A DNA stretch of 64,000 nt from Aliiroseovarius subalbicans. GTDB taxonomy: Bacteria; Pseudomonadota; Alphaproteobacteria; Rhodobacterales; Rhodobacteraceae. The notes under the pieces were generated by a model. That model made no database searches. It was given only the letters and a program-made list of their open reading frames with translations, and had not been told where the DNA came from. The DNA lies in assembly GCF_022678625.1 (NCBI RefSeq), contig NZ_JALBYQ010000005.1, positions 62,001 through 126,000 on the forward strand, given 5' to 3'. The position numbers and the translations under genes were made by a program. Positions 26,216-38,007 of this stretch are shown here, piece after piece. Within the stretch, counting starts at the first letter, position 1. Every line of letters starts with the position of its first letter.

Positions 26216-26650
26216 CTACCTGGCCCGCATGTCCCTGAGTTCCTGCTGGCGTAGCGGCATCTTGTCGATGCTGCGCGTCAGCTCCCGCAGGGTCCAGGGC
26301 ACGGGTTTGCGCAGGTATTTCGCCCCGTCCTTGCCGATCAGCACGAAGGCAAACCCACGCGGGCGCAAATCCTCTCGGATCGCGCTGTCGGCGGCCGGGT
26401 CGGTGTCGGTGATGACGATGACGTCGCGGCTGGTCAGCTCTTCAGGGTCGTCCGCGATCGCCTCCAGCTGCTGGATGAACCGCGGGTCGTTCGGGCTGTC
26501 GGCAAAAACGACCAGCAAGCGGTGCGTCCAGTGGTATTCGCCCACCACATGGTCGCCCGCAGGCACGGGCGCCCACGGCTCCACCGTCGCATCGACGGCA
26601 ACGGCGGGCAGGGCAGTCAAAAGCGTGATGAACGCGGCGCGAATGAACAT
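26216..26650 (-). CDS. DUF4174 family secreted protein
   Basis: A 144-residue protein with a signal peptide (residues 1-18, ending PAVA). The mature domain (HWTHRLLVVFADSPNDPRFIQQLEAI ... DVIVITDTDP ... PRGFAFVLIGKDGAKYLRK) matches DUF4174, a family with a thioredoxin-like layout but no active-site cysteines. Function unknown. Ribosome site AGGAGG precedes the start at 26650. It converges with pccA (9 nt gap) and diverges from the mutase gene. Confidence 0.85.
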   Translation of the reverse strand: MFIRAAFITLLTALPAVAVDATVEPWAPVPAGDHVVGEYHWTHRLLVVFADSPNDPRFIQQLEAIADDPEELTSRDVIVITDTDPAADSAIREDLRPRGFAFVLIGKDGAKYLRKPVPWTLRELTRSIDKMPLRQQELRDMRAR

Positions 26651-26748
26651 GAGGCCTCCTGTTTCCCACATATAGGGGCAGTGGGCAGAAAAACGAAGGT
26701 TTCCGCCCCCCGGAATTTCCGGGCAGGGCAAGAAGAAAGGAAAAGTCG

Positions 26749-28852
<2,104 letters not shown>

Positions 28853-28866
<14 letters not shown>

Positions 28867-30046
28867 CGGGTTCGGCTTGGGCGGGTTCATTGACCCGCCC
28901 GGCCATCATAAGCACACCATAGCCCATCAGGGCGGACACCAGCGACCCGGACAGCACGCCCAGGCGCACCTGGTTCATCAAGGCAGGGTCCTCAAAGCTA
29001 AGCCCGCCGATGAACAGCGACATGGTAAAGCCGATGCCCGCCAGGCAGGCCACGCCATAGATGTGCGCCCAGTTGGCCCCGTGAGGCAGGCGGGCAAAAC
29101 CCAGTTTCACCATCGCGAATGTCAGGCCGAACACGCCCAGCTGCTTACCGATCACCAGACCCGCGGCAATCCCGAGGGGGAGCGGGGCCAGAAGATCCGC
29201 GAAGGACAACCCGGTCAGCACCACGCCCGCGTTCGCAAAGGCAAAGATCGGCACGATCAGGTAAAGCACATAGGGTGCCAACCCGTTCTCCAGCGCATGC
29301 AAAGGCGACTTGCCCCACTTGTCCTTGAGGGGGATGAAAAAGGCGGTGATGACGCCGGCAAGCGTCGCATGAACGCCGGATTTCAGCACCAGGAACCACA
29401 TGATTGTGCCCAGCAAAAGCGCAGGCGCGACGCGGTGCGACCCTTGGCGGTTCAGCCAGTAGAGACCCACAAGCGGCACCACCGCCATCAACAGATAGTC
29501 AATCTTCAGGTCTGCCGTGTAGAACAGTGCGATGATCACGATGGCACCGAGGTCATCGAGGATCGCAAGGGTCAGCAGAAACACCTTGAGCGAGGCGGGG
29601 GCGCGGGTGCCGACCAGTGCCAGAATACCAAGCGCAAAGGCGATGTCGGTGGCCGCCGGGATCGCCCAACCAGATAGGGTCGTCGGATCGCCCCAGTTCA
29701 GCGCGGCATAAATCAGTGCGGGCACGACCATGCCGCCCACCGCCGCCATGCCCGGCAAGATCACATCGCGCGGGTTCTTCAATTTGCCTTCAAGCAGTTC
29801 GTATTTCAGCTCCAACCCGATCACGAAAAAGAAGATCGCCATCAAACCGTCGTTGATCCAAAGGATCAGCGGCTTTTTAAGACCCTCGTCGTTCAGCGTG
29901 ATGGCCAGCTTCGCGTTCAATGCGTCGCTGTAATACGGCGCCAGAACCGAGTTCGCGACGATCAGCGCAGCCAAGGCCGACAGCATGAGAAGAACGCCCC
30001 CCGCCGCGTCGTGACGAAAGAAGCGATCAAGGGCGCGTAGCAGCAT
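28853..30046 (-). CDS. nhaA: Na+/H+ antiporter NhaA
   Basis: A 397-residue NhaA antiporter of about 12 helices. The ion-binding aspartate pair is in [17 protein letters not shown], the third conserved aspartate in [13 protein letters not shown], and the pH-sensor region near [13 protein letters not shown] is present. It exports Na+ in exchange for protons, expected in a marine or salt-tolerant bacterium. Its 3' end overlaps the mutase gene by 14 nt in convergent orientation. A second NhaA-type protein is at 58481-59779. Confidence 0.95.
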
Positions 30047-30198
30047 TTGGAACTCCTGAATGGTAAAGCTTATGGTTTTACTCTGATACGCAAGATGGGG
30101 GGAGATGGATCAGATTCAAGCCTGTCGGGCCGTGAAAGGCGTCCATTGCAAAAACCATGTCTGACGTGCCAGTTTGGACCGAACAGAAAGGGGCAATC

Positions 30199-30819
30199 AT
30201 GACATTGGCAGATCTTGACCATCTGGTGGTATCCGCCGCGACCCTGCCCGAAGGCGTCGCCTATGTCGAAGAGGCGTTGGGCGTGCCGATGGCCGGCGGC
30301 GGTGAGCATGAGAGCATGGGCACACATAACCGGCTGCTGTCCCTTGGTCCTGACGACTATCTCGAAGTCATCGCGATCAACCCTGACGCCGAGGCTCCGC
30401 CATACCCCCGGTTGTTCGATTTGGACTATTTCACGGGGCCCGCACGTATCACAAACTGGGTCATGCGTGTGAATTGTCTAAGTGAGGCCTTGGCCCGTGC
30501 CCCGTTTGGAACAGGGGTTTCAACCCCTTTGTCGCGCGGAGATTTCCGTTGGAACATGGCGGTGCCGGGGGATGGACGCTATCCGTTCGATGGCGCCTCA
30601 CCCGGCATGATCGAATGGCTCAGCCCCCATCCCGCCCCGCTTTTGCCCGACAGCGGCTGCCGTTTGGGCGCGGTGGATATTCAACACCCCGAGGCCGAAG
30701 GGCTGCGCGTGGCGTTGGCGCCGTTCCTGGCCGACGCGCGTGTGTCGATCACGACTGGCCCGAAAAAAACCTTTCGCGCCGAGATTGAAACGCCACACGG
30801 GATGCGCATTCTCACATGA
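30199..30819 (+). CDS. VOC family protein (glyoxalase-like domain)
   Basis: A 206-residue protein with one vicinal-oxygen-chelate type domain: LDHLVVSAATLPEGVAYVEEALG at residues 5-27 and THNRLLSLGPDDYLEVIAI near residue 40-58 are typical of the Glyoxalase_3 type. Function and metal use are not predictable. AAAGGGG precedes the start at 30199. It overlaps the GNAT gene by 4 nt, so the two are coupled. Confidence 0.85.
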   Translation: MTLADLDHLVVSAATLPEGVAYVEEALGVPMAGGGEHESMGTHNRLLSLGPDDYLEVIAINPDAEAPPYPRLFDLDYFTGPARITNWVMRVNCLSEALARAPFGTGVSTPLSRGDFRWNMAVPGDGRYPFDGASPGMIEWLSPHPAPLLPDSGCRLGAVDIQHPEAEGLRVALAPFLADARVSITTGPKKTFRAEIETPHGMRILT

Positions 30820-31286
30820 TCCGGTTGGCCAGAGCCGAAGACGCCGGCGCGATCGCAGCGCTGTGGGCTCCTCAGATCCGCGACACGATGGTGACCTTCG
30901 ATCGCGTTGAGAAGACCCCGTCCGACGTTGCGGCGATGATCCTTGGACGCCCGGCCTTCTATGTCGCCGTGGCCGATACGGTTCTGGGGTTTGCCACCTA
31001 TGACCAGTTTCGCGGTGGGGTCGGCTATGCCCACAGTTTCGAGCACACGATCATCCTGGACCCATGCGCGCAGGGGCAGGGGATCGGGCGCAAGCTCATG
31101 CAAAAGGTTGAGCACCACGCGCGCACCGCCGGAGGACATTCCATGATCGCCGGGGTCAGCAGCGGCAATGACGCGGGCCGCGCATTTCATGCCGCGCTTG
31201 GCTATGACCAGGTGGCTGTGGTCCCCGAGGTCGGGCGCAAATTCGACCGGTGGTGGGACCTGATTTTGATGCAGAAGTTTCTGTGA
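30816..31286 (+). CDS. GNAT family N-acetyltransferase (phosphinothricin-acetyltransferase-like)
   Basis: A 156-residue GNAT protein. It begins IRLARAEDAGAIAALWAPQIRDT, has the acetyl-CoA loop QGQGIGRKLMQKV (R/Q-x-x-G-x-G/A) and the pat/bar-like end SGNDAGRAFHAALGYDQVAVVPEVGRKFDRWWDLILMQ. It would acetylate a small amine such as an amino acid analogue. Coupled to the upstream VOC gene. Confidence 0.88.
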   Translation: MIRLARAEDAGAIAALWAPQIRDTMVTFDRVEKTPSDVAAMILGRPAFYVAVADTVLGFATYDQFRGGVGYAHSFEHTIILDPCAQGQGIGRKLMQKVEHHARTAGGHSMIAGVSSGNDAGRAFHAALGYDQVAVVPEVGRKFDRWWDLILMQKFL

Positions 31287-31316
31287 CAGCACGGTGAAAC
31301 GGGGGTAACAAGACAC

Positions 31317-32009
31317 ATGTCGCTCTGGTCTCGCATATCCGACGCGCTGGCCGCCTTGACCGCCGGGGAAAGCCTGTCGGATGTCTTTGCACATCTGCGC
31401 ACGCCGCCCGAACGCTCGGCCGGTTTCGCCATTGCGGTGATTGCGCTGGGCGCAAAGATGGCCAAGGCAGACGGGCAGGTAACCCGCGATGAAGTTTCGG
31501 CCTTTCGCGAGGTTTTTACCATTCCCGCCGATGAGGAAAAGAACGCCGCCCGGCTGTTCAACCTGGCGCGCACCGACGTGGCCGGGTTTGAGCAATACGC
31601 CGCCCGCGTGGCAGCGATGTTTGATGGCGACGACAAACCGCTTTGTGACCTGATGGAGGGGCTGTTCTTCATTGCCCTGGCCGACGGCGAATACCACCCG
31701 GGCGAGGATGAATACCTGTCCCGCGTGGCCGAAATTTTCGGCATGAATGACGCCCAGTTTCGCCAGCTCCGGTCGCGTTTCGTGCCAGATGCCGCGCCCG
31801 ATCCCTACCAGGTGCTGGGCGTGGGGCAGGACGCACCACTGGACGATATCCGCCGCGTCTGGCGACGCGAAGTGCGTGAAAGCCATCCCGACCAGATGGT
31901 GGCCCGCGGGGTTCCTCCCGAAGCCATTCGGCTGGCCGAACAGCGCCTGATTGCGGTCAACCGCGCCTGGGAGGAGATCCGTGAAGCCCACACAGGGAAG
32001 GGGGCATGA
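31317..32009 (+). CDS. DjlA-like protein: TerB domain plus DnaJ domain
   Basis: A 230-residue protein with an N-terminal TerB-type helical domain (about residues 35-150: GAKMAKADGQVTRDEVSAFREVF, then LFFIALADGEYHPGEDEYL) and a C-terminal J-domain (about 162-228) with the HPD tripeptide in ESHPDQMVARG. Such proteins act as DnaK co-chaperones. Unlike DjlA of E. coli there is no N-terminal membrane helix. It starts at 31317 behind GGGGTAAC, 30 nt after the GNAT gene, and overlaps the next gene. Confidence 0.88.
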   Translation: MSLWSRISDALAALTAGESLSDVFAHLRTPPERSAGFAIAVIALGAKMAKADGQVTRDEVSAFREVFTIPADEEKNAARLFNLARTDVAGFEQYAARVAAMFDGDDKPLCDLMEGLFFIALADGEYHPGEDEYLSRVAEIFGMNDAQFRQLRSRFVPDAAPDPYQVLGVGQDAPLDDIRRVWRREVRESHPDQMVARGVPPEAIRLAEQRLIAVNRAWEEIREAHTGKGA

Positions 32010-33037
32010 TGCGCATTGCGACCTACAACGTCGAATGGTTCACCAACCTGTTTGATCGTGACGGCCAGCTGTTGGAGGACGACCGCTGGTCCGGCCGCCA
32101 GGACGTGACGCGGGCCGATCAGCTGGCCTCGCTTGGCATCGTGTTCACGGCCCTGGATGCGGATGCGGTCATGGTGATCGAGGCGCCCGACGACAACCGC
32201 CGCCGCGACACGGTGCAGGCGCTGGAAAACTTCGCACAACACTATGGGCTGCGCGCGCGAAAGGCGCTTTTGGGCTTTCGCAACGACACGCAGCAGGAAA
32301 TCGCGCTGCTCTATAATCCCGATGTTTTGCAGGCAACGCACGATCCGCAAGGTCCAGAGACGGGCAAGAAAGGCCGTAGCCACGCACCCCGTTTCGACGG
32401 GGTTTTTCGCTGGGATGTCGACGTGGATTCCGCACCCGAGCTGATCACCTTTTCAAAACCGCCGCTAGAGGCTGCGCTGACGGTGAAGGCCACCGGGAAG
32501 GCGCTGCGATTGATCGGCGTACACGTGAAATCCAAGGCCCCGCATGGTGCTCGTGGCCGCGAAGAGATCATGCAGGTCGCGATCCAGAATCGCCGCAAGC
32601 AGATGGCGCAATGCATCTGGCTGCGCCAGCGGGTCGAAAACCACCTTGAGGCAGGTGAAAGCCTGATTGTTCTTGGCGATTTCAACGACGGTCCCGGGCT
32701 GGACGAATATGAAAAACTGTTCGGGCGCTCGGGGGTTGAGGTTGTGCTGGGCGAAGCTGGCGCGGTGAAACTGCACGACCCGCACGCGCGCATGGCGCTG
32801 ACCCGCCGGGTGGGGGCGATGCCGATCACCGCACGGTTCTATATTGCGCAGGAAAAACGGTACCTGCAGGCGTTGCTGGACTATGTCATGCTGTCGCCTG
32901 ACCTGTGCCAAAAGAACCCGCAGTGGCGCATCTGGCACCCGTTCGACGACCCGGTCTGCTACCGGACCCCGGAGCTGCGCGAGGCGCTGCTGACCGGTTC
33001 AGATCATTTCCCGGTCAGCGTCGATTTGGATCTCTGA
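32009..33037 (+). CDS. Endonuclease/exonuclease/phosphatase (EEP) family protein
   Basis: A 342-residue EEP-fold hydrolase. Signature residues: Asn and Glu in TYNVEWF, Glu in VMVIEAPDDN, the active-site run VLGDFNDGPGLDEYE, and the terminal SDHFPVSVDL. No signal peptide, so cytoplasmic; DNA, RNA, or a phosphoester could be the substrate. A second ATG at 32006 would extend it by one residue. The start shares the stop of the DnaJ-like gene. Confidence 0.85.
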   Translation: MRIATYNVEWFTNLFDRDGQLLEDDRWSGRQDVTRADQLASLGIVFTALDADAVMVIEAPDDNRRRDTVQALENFAQHYGLRARKALLGFRNDTQQEIALLYNPDVLQATHDPQGPETGKKGRSHAPRFDGVFRWDVDVDSAPELITFSKPPLEAALTVKATGKALRLIGVHVKSKAPHGARGREEIMQVAIQNRRKQMAQCIWLRQRVENHLEAGESLIVLGDFNDGPGLDEYEKLFGRSGVEVVLGEAGAVKLHDPHARMALTRRVGAMPITARFYIAQEKRYLQALLDYVMLSPDLCQKNPQWRIWHPFDDPVCYRTPELREALLTGSDHFPVSVDLDL

Positions 33038-33072
33038 CTGGAAATCCCGACTAAAGACCCCATATTCTTGCC

Positions 33073-33375
33073 ATGAAACGGATCACGACATTTGGCGCCG
33101 CCCTGGTGCTGTCCGCCCTGCCGGCCTTGGCAGATGAAGGCAACCCCTCGATGGACAAAGGGGCCGAGCTTTTGCGCGAAGGATTCGGGCTGCTGCTCGA
33201 AGGGTTGACCGAGGAAATGGCGCCGCTGGCCGACGGCTGGCAAAGCTTCGTCGATCAATTGGGCGACATGAGCCTCTATCACGCCCCCGAAGTGCTGCCC
33301 AACGGAGACATCCTCATCCGGCGCAAAACGCCACTGGATCCAGAGGTTGGGGAAGACGGAGAGGTCGAGCTCTAA
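33073..33375 (+). CDS. Small periplasmic protein, family unknown
   Basis: A 100-residue protein with a signal peptide (residues 1-20, FGAALVLSALPALA, then DEGNPS). The mature part is a helix (KGAELLREGFGLLLEGLTEEMAPLADGWQSFVDQLG) followed by YHAPEVLPNGDILIRRKTPLDPE and an acidic tail. Homologues I recall from Rhodobacterales are sometimes wrongly called AAA+ ATPase; there is no P-loop here. Separate from the EEP gene by 35 nt on the same strand. Confidence 0.75.
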   Translation: MKRITTFGAALVLSALPALADEGNPSMDKGAELLREGFGLLLEGLTEEMAPLADGWQSFVDQLGDMSLYHAPEVLPNGDILIRRKTPLDPEVGEDGEVEL

Positions 33376-33519
33376 GGCTCTTTAAGCTTTCTGAAAGTAT
33401 ACGCGCCGAAGGCAAGAAAACCGCCGCGCAGCGGCTTCCGAGCGCAGCGAGGCCACCTGATACCATGTCGCCGGGCCGCAGGTTCGGCGCCGGTCGGATG
33501 GCGCAGCCATTCGATCCTG
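33376..33519. other. Intergenic stretch with GC-rich inverted repeats
   Basis: The 144 nt between convergent genes contain an 8-bp hairpin with one G-T pair (33495-33502 with 33506-33513, loop GCA) and an imperfect inverted pair AAAACCGCCGC (from about 33418) and GCGGCGGGTTTT at the ppx 3' end. It may serve as a bidirectional terminator zone. No coding frame is supported. Confidence 0.4.
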
Positions 33520-35052
33520 TCAGCGGCGGGTTTTCACCGTGATTTCGGCTTCAAGCGCGCCCGCCAGCGATTGGAATCGCGCTTCGGCGACTTCGCCGAA
33601 CAGGTCCACCGCCTGTTTTTGCAAAAACAGATGTAGCTCGCGCTTTTTCGGGAACCAACGCAGCTCGGCTTGATTGGCAGGTTCATCCACCGCAAACATT
33701 GCACCAAATCGCATGGCCTTGCCCAACACCTCGGCCTGTGCGGTTTCGCGCGCGCTCAGAATGCTGAACAGCGGCTCAAACCGCGATCCCTCACGGCTGT
33801 TGCGATATCGGTGCAACAGGGCCACGCCCAGGAATACCCGCTCCTCATGCGTCAGCCCGCCCAGATTGGCGCGCGTCGCGTTGTCAAAACAGACCTCGTG
33901 GCGGTAATCGGGATGTGCACGCCAGCTGACGTCATGCAGCAGGCAGGCGGCTTTCACCATCCGCCGCTCCGCCGGTTTTGCGGATTTATACAGGGGTTCC
34001 AGGAACTTGTAGAGCGCCGCGCCAAATCCGGGCATGCGCGCGTCTTTCTGTTCGGCAAAGCGGCAGGCTTCGATCAGCGGGTCGCGTTTGCGCAGGCGCT
34101 GGGGCATCTGTTCATACAGCATCCCTTCGCGAATGCCGTAAGACGACACCGCGATTTCCTTGGGACGGAACACCCGCACCAGTTGTTTCAGCACCAGGGC
34201 GGCAATCGGCACCAGCGCCATGCGCGCCCCTGAGGTGCCGGTGCGCTGGCCCACCTCCTCCAGGTCGATTTCCTCGATCCATTTCAGCGTGGTCGCCAGG
34301 TTTTTCGGCCCCATCCGGTATTCGTGCAGCACCGTCAGGGGATAGCCGCGCCGCTCCATGTCCAACCGCGCAATCGCACGCCAGGAGCCGCCGACCAGGA
34401 ACAGGCGTTTGTGGTCCGTTCCCATCTGCGCGGCCAGATCGTCTACCACCCTTGCAATCTCGGCCTTCAGCCCCTTCTTGCCGCCGGGCAGACCCGCCAG
34501 TTTCAGCGGTCCCAGCTCGGAGGTGACGCGTTTGCCGACCTCGCCGCCTGCGATCTTCGCCAGTTCCATCGAGCTGCCGCCGATGTCACACATCAGTCCG
34601 CGCGCGTCGGGCCAGCCCAGCAGCACGCCTTGTGCTGACAGCCGCGCCTCTTCGTCGCCATCGATGACGTAAAGCTCCAACCCGGTTTCGCGCAGTACCT
34701 CTGCACGGAATTCCGGCCCATCGCTGGCGTCGCGCACCGCCGCGGTGGCCACAGCGGTCAGGGGCGGCATGTCCATGCTCGCAGCCAGAAGCTGAAAGCG
34801 CTTGATTGCGGACAGCGCCCGCGCCCGCCCCTTGGGGTTCAGATACCCGGTCTCACGCAGCCCCGCGCCCAGGCCACACAGAATCTTTTCGTTGAAGAAA
34901 TAGGCGGGCGAGCGCGCTGCGCCGTCAAACACGACCATTCGGACCGAGTTTGAACCCACATCGACCACCCCCACGCGCGACAGGGCAAGGGCGCTTGGGT
35001 CATCGAAAAGGGGCCGCCCGAAGGGGCCCCAGTCTTCGTTGTTGCCGTTCAT
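33520..35052 (-). CDS. ppx: Exopolyphosphatase / Ppx-GppA family
   Basis: A 510-residue Ppx/GppA phosphatase degrading polyphosphate or pppGpp. The actin-like ATPase-type N-terminal domain is visible in GVVDVGSNSVRMVVFDG (about 27-43), VIDGDEEARLSAQGVLLGWP and the phosphate loop MCDIGGSSMELAKI. The C-terminal HD-like helical domain holds ACLLHDVSWRAHPDYR. It lies 51 nt after ppk1 in the same direction, giving a synthesis-degradation pair. Confidence 0.93.
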   Translation of the reverse strand: MNGNNEDWGPFGRPLFDDPSALALSRVGVVDVGSNSVRMVVFDGAARSPAYFFNEKILCGLGAGLRETGYLNPKGRARALSAIKRFQLLAASMDMPPLTAVATAAVRDASDGPEFRAEVLRETGLELYVIDGDEEARLSAQGVLLGWPDARGLMCDIGGSSMELAKIAGGEVGKRVTSELGPLKLAGLPGGKKGLKAEIARVVDDLAAQMGTDHKRLFLVGGSWRAIARLDMERRGYPLTVLHEYRMGPKNLATTLKWIEEIDLEEVGQRTGTSGARMALVPIAALVLKQLVRVFRPKEIAVSSYGIREGMLYEQMPQRLRKRDPLIEACRFAEQKDARMPGFGAALYKFLEPLYKSAKPAERRMVKAACLLHDVSWRAHPDYRHEVCFDNATRANLGGLTHEERVFLGVALLHRYRNSREGSRFEPLFSILSARETAQAEVLGKAMRFGAMFAVDEPANQAELRWFPKKRELHLFLQKQAVDLFGEVAEARFQSLAGALEAEITVKTRR

Positions 35053-35103
35053 GTCGTCCCCCGAAACCTGTTCGCCTCACCCTGCCCAAGCCGGGGGGCA
35101 AAA

Positions 35104-37278
35104 TCAATCGTGCGAGTGCGTCAGTTCCGGCACGTCCGCCGCCCCCGCCGAGCCTCGGCCCGACAGCGACGGGTATTCCATGAAGAAGCGGTGGCAGTTG
35201 AACGGCTGCTCGATTTTCGAAAGGTCCGGGCGGGTAAAGCTGCCATCGGGGTTCATTACCCACGATTGCGCCTCATCCGCCAGGTTCGCCGCCATCACCT
35301 GGCTGACGATCTGGGCCTTCACCGTGGCGTTGGTGATCTCGACCAGGGTTTCGACCCGCCGGTTCAGGTTGCGCCCCATCCAGTCGGCCGAGGACATGTA
35401 GACCTTGGCCTTCTTCGACGGCAGCCCGTAGCCATTGCCGTAACAGACGATGCGCGAATGCTCCAGGAAGCGCCCAACGATGGATTTCACCCGGATGTTT
35501 TCCGACAGTCCCTTGATACCGGGCCGCAGCCCGCAGATGCCGCGAATGACAAGCGAAATCTTCACCCCCGCCTGCGACGCCTTGTAAAGCGCGTCGATCA
35601 CGTCGGGTTCGACAAGTGAATTCATCTTGGCCCAGATCTCGGCGGGTTTGCCAGCCTTGGCATGTTCGATTTCCTTGCCGATCATCTCGATCAAGCGCGG
35701 TTTCAGAGAAATCGGCGAGATCGCCAGGTTCTCCAGTTGGTCGGGCGGGGCATAGCCGGACAGGTAGTTGAACACCCGCGTCGCGTCACGCCCAAGCGCC
35801 TTGTCACAGGTGAACAGGCTGAGGTCGGTATAGATCCGGGCCGTGATCGGGTGGTAGTTGCCGGTGCCATAGTGGGTATAGGTCACCAGCTGATCCCCTT
35901 CACGCCGCACCACGGTCGAGATTTTGGCGTGGGTCTTATAGTTCATGAAGCCATAAACCACATGCGCGCCCGCGCGCTCCAAACGGCGCGACTGGCGAAT
36001 GTTGGCAGCTTCGTCGAACCGCGCTTTCAATTCGACCAGGGCGGTCACCGACTTGCCGGCCTCGGCGGCTTCGCATAAGGCGGAGACGATCGGGCTGTCG
36101 TGGCTGGTGCGATACAGCGTCTGCTTGATCGCGACCACGTCGGGGTCGACCGCAGCCTGTTGCAAGAAACGCACCACCAGGTCGAAGGTTTCATAGGGAT
36201 GGTGCAGCAGCATGTCTTTCTGCCGGATCGCCGAGAACATGTCGCCTTCGTGGTCCTGCACCCGCTCAGGCACGCGGGGGGTGAAGCTGGGCCACAGAAG
36301 GTCGGGCCGGTCGTCCAGGACCAATTCGCTCAGATCCGCCATGCCGATCATGCCATCGACCTCGACGATTTCCTCGTCGGTGACATGCAACTCGCGTTTG
36401 ATCATCTTCAAAATGCCCGCGGGCGCGTCCTTGGTGATCTTCATGCGCACGACTTCCCCGCGACGGCGGCGTTTCAGCGCGGTTTCGAACTCCAGCACAA
36501 GGTCTTCGGCCTCATCCTCAAGTTCAAGGTCACTGTCACGCAGGATGCGGAAGGCGCAATGACCCTTCTCGACATAGCCCGGGAACAGGCTGCCCAGGTG
36601 CTCCAGCAACAGGTCTTCGAGCGGCAGGAACCGCGCCACGCCGTCGGGGGCGGGCAGGCGCACGAAGCGGTCGATCTGGTGCGGGATCGGCAACAGCGCC
36701 TGAAGCTTGCGCTTGGTCTTAGTATGTTCAAGTTGCAGCGCCAGGCTGAAACCGGTGTTGGGGATGAACGGGAACGGGTGGGCCGGGTCGATCGCCAGCG
36801 GCGACAGCACCGGGAAAACCTGGTGCAGGAACACGTTATCAAGATGCTTGCGGTCCGCTGCGGTCAGCGTTTCGCGCATGCAGATCGAAATGCCCGTGGC
36901 CTGCATTTCCCCCGACAGCAGGTCATAGGTTTCCTGTTGCCGCATCATAAGACGGCGGGCGTCAGCGTTGATCAGTTTCAGCTGCTCGGCCGGCGGCAAC
37001 CCGTCGTCGGCCGGCGTGGTCACGCCTTCGCGCACCAGTTCACGCAGGCCCGCGACGCGGACGGTGTAAAACTCGTCCAGGTTGGTGGCCGAGATCGACA
37101 GGAAGCGCAGGCGCTCCAGCAGAGGAACCCGTTTGTTTTCAGCTTCTTCCAGCACGCGCCAGTTGAAACTGAGCCAGCTGAGTTCACGGTTGTAGAAGCG
37201 ATGCGGGCCGGAAATTCCGGCGTCAGGCAGGGCTTTGGGGGCGGGGAAGGCGGCGGTCAGGAAATTTGCATGAGTCAT
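35104..37278 (-). CDS. ppk1: Polyphosphate kinase 1
   Basis: A 724-residue Ppk1 polymerising ATP gamma-phosphate into polyphosphate. The N-terminal domain starts [19 protein letters not shown]; the phospholipase-D-like catalytic part has MNYKTHAKI, whose His is the autophosphorylated one, HYGTGNYHP, and the second His motif FLEHSRIVC with [15 protein letters not shown]. It lies between hdaA (42 nt upstream) and ppx (51 nt downstream). Confidence 0.95.
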   Translation of the reverse strand: MTHANFLTAAFPAPKALPDAGISGPHRFYNRELSWLSFNWRVLEEAENKRVPLLERLRFLSISATNLDEFYTVRVAGLRELVREGVTTPADDGLPPAEQLKLINADARRLMMRQQETYDLLSGEMQATGISICMRETLTAADRKHLDNVFLHQVFPVLSPLAIDPAHPFPFIPNTGFSLALQLEHTKTKRKLQALLPIPHQIDRFVRLPAPDGVARFLPLEDLLLEHLGSLFPGYVEKGHCAFRILRDSDLELEDEAEDLVLEFETALKRRRRGEVVRMKITKDAPAGILKMIKRELHVTDEEIVEVDGMIGMADLSELVLDDRPDLLWPSFTPRVPERVQDHEGDMFSAIRQKDMLLHHPYETFDLVVRFLQQAAVDPDVVAIKQTLYRTSHDSPIVSALCEAAEAGKSVTALVELKARFDEAANIRQSRRLERAGAHVVYGFMNYKTHAKISTVVRREGDQLVTYTHYGTGNYHPITARIYTDLSLFTCDKALGRDATRVFNYLSGYAPPDQLENLAISPISLKPRLIEMIGKEIEHAKAGKPAEIWAKMNSLVEPDVIDALYKASQAGVKISLVIRGICGLRPGIKGLSENIRVKSIVGRFLEHSRIVCYGNGYGLPSKKAKVYMSSADWMGRNLNRRVETLVEITNATVKAQIVSQVMAANLADEAQSWVMNPDGSFTRPDLSKIEQPFNCHRFFMEYPSLSGRGSAGAADVPELTHSHD

Positions 37279-37320
37279 GTACCCATTATACCGGGAAACA
37301 ACCGGGACTTGAAGGTGACG

Positions 37321-38007
37321 TTATGCCTCTCCTGCCTCGAATTTTTCCAGCACATGGGCCGCAAGAGATCGCGTCACCGCGCGGTTCTCGGCAAGGGCTG
37401 CGCGGTCCAGCTCCTCCACCAGTTCAGCCGCGGCTGACAGCGACCGCGTCATGCGCGGCACGAGGTAGGTGATGAGCGTTGGCGTCACGGTAATCTGGCG
37501 GTCATCGAACAGCTTTACCAGCACCACAGACAGCAGCATGTCATCGGGCGGATCCAGCCGGGCCAGGGTCGTGGCCTCCATCCGGCTGGCCAGATCCGGC
37601 AGCGACAGGCCCCAGCGCGCGGGGGCTTTGCGGGCGGTGATCAAAAGCGCGCCGCCTTCCGCCAGCACAAGGTTGTGCAGGTGAAACAGCGCTTCTTCCC
37701 GCGCCCGGTCGCCGGCAATGACGTCGGCGCCTTCCACCGCAACCGACCGCCCCGCCAGCGCGGCGATGTCGGTGCTGTCCAGGGCCGTGGCAGGCATCAC
37801 GACTGCCCCGCTCAACCCGGCCCAGACATGGGTCAGGTGGGTCTTGCCAGTGCCCTCATCGCCCGCCACCACCAGTTTGCGGTTGGGCCAATCCTGCCAG
37901 GTCTCGATCGCGCCCATCGCGGCGGCGTTTGAGGGCGAGACGAAAAAGTCACCACGCCCCTGCGCGGGACGCGCGGGCAAGTCGAAGGTCAGTTGTCTGG
38001 GCATCAT
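37321..38007 (-). CDS. hdaA: DnaA regulatory inactivator HdaA
   Basis: A 228-residue AAA+ protein related to DnaA domain III without DNA-binding domain. It begins with a clamp-binding-type segment (PRQLTFDLP, matching the QL-F/L beta-clamp motif), followed by Walker A GDEGTGKTHL and a Box VII-like arginine in LPDLASRMEA. HdaA with the sliding clamp stimulates hydrolysis of ATP-DnaA and prevents re-initiation. The start overlaps the upstream AI-2E gene by 4 nt. Confidence 0.92.
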   Translation of the reverse strand: MMPRQLTFDLPARPAQGRGDFFVSPSNAAAMGAIETWQDWPNRKLVVAGDEGTGKTHLTHVWAGLSGAVVMPATALDSTDIAALAGRSVAVEGADVIAGDRAREEALFHLHNLVLAEGGALLITARKAPARWGLSLPDLASRMEATTLARLDPPDDMLLSVVLVKLFDDRQITVTPTLITYLVPRMTRSLSAAAELVEELDRAALAENRAVTRSLAAHVLEKFEAGEA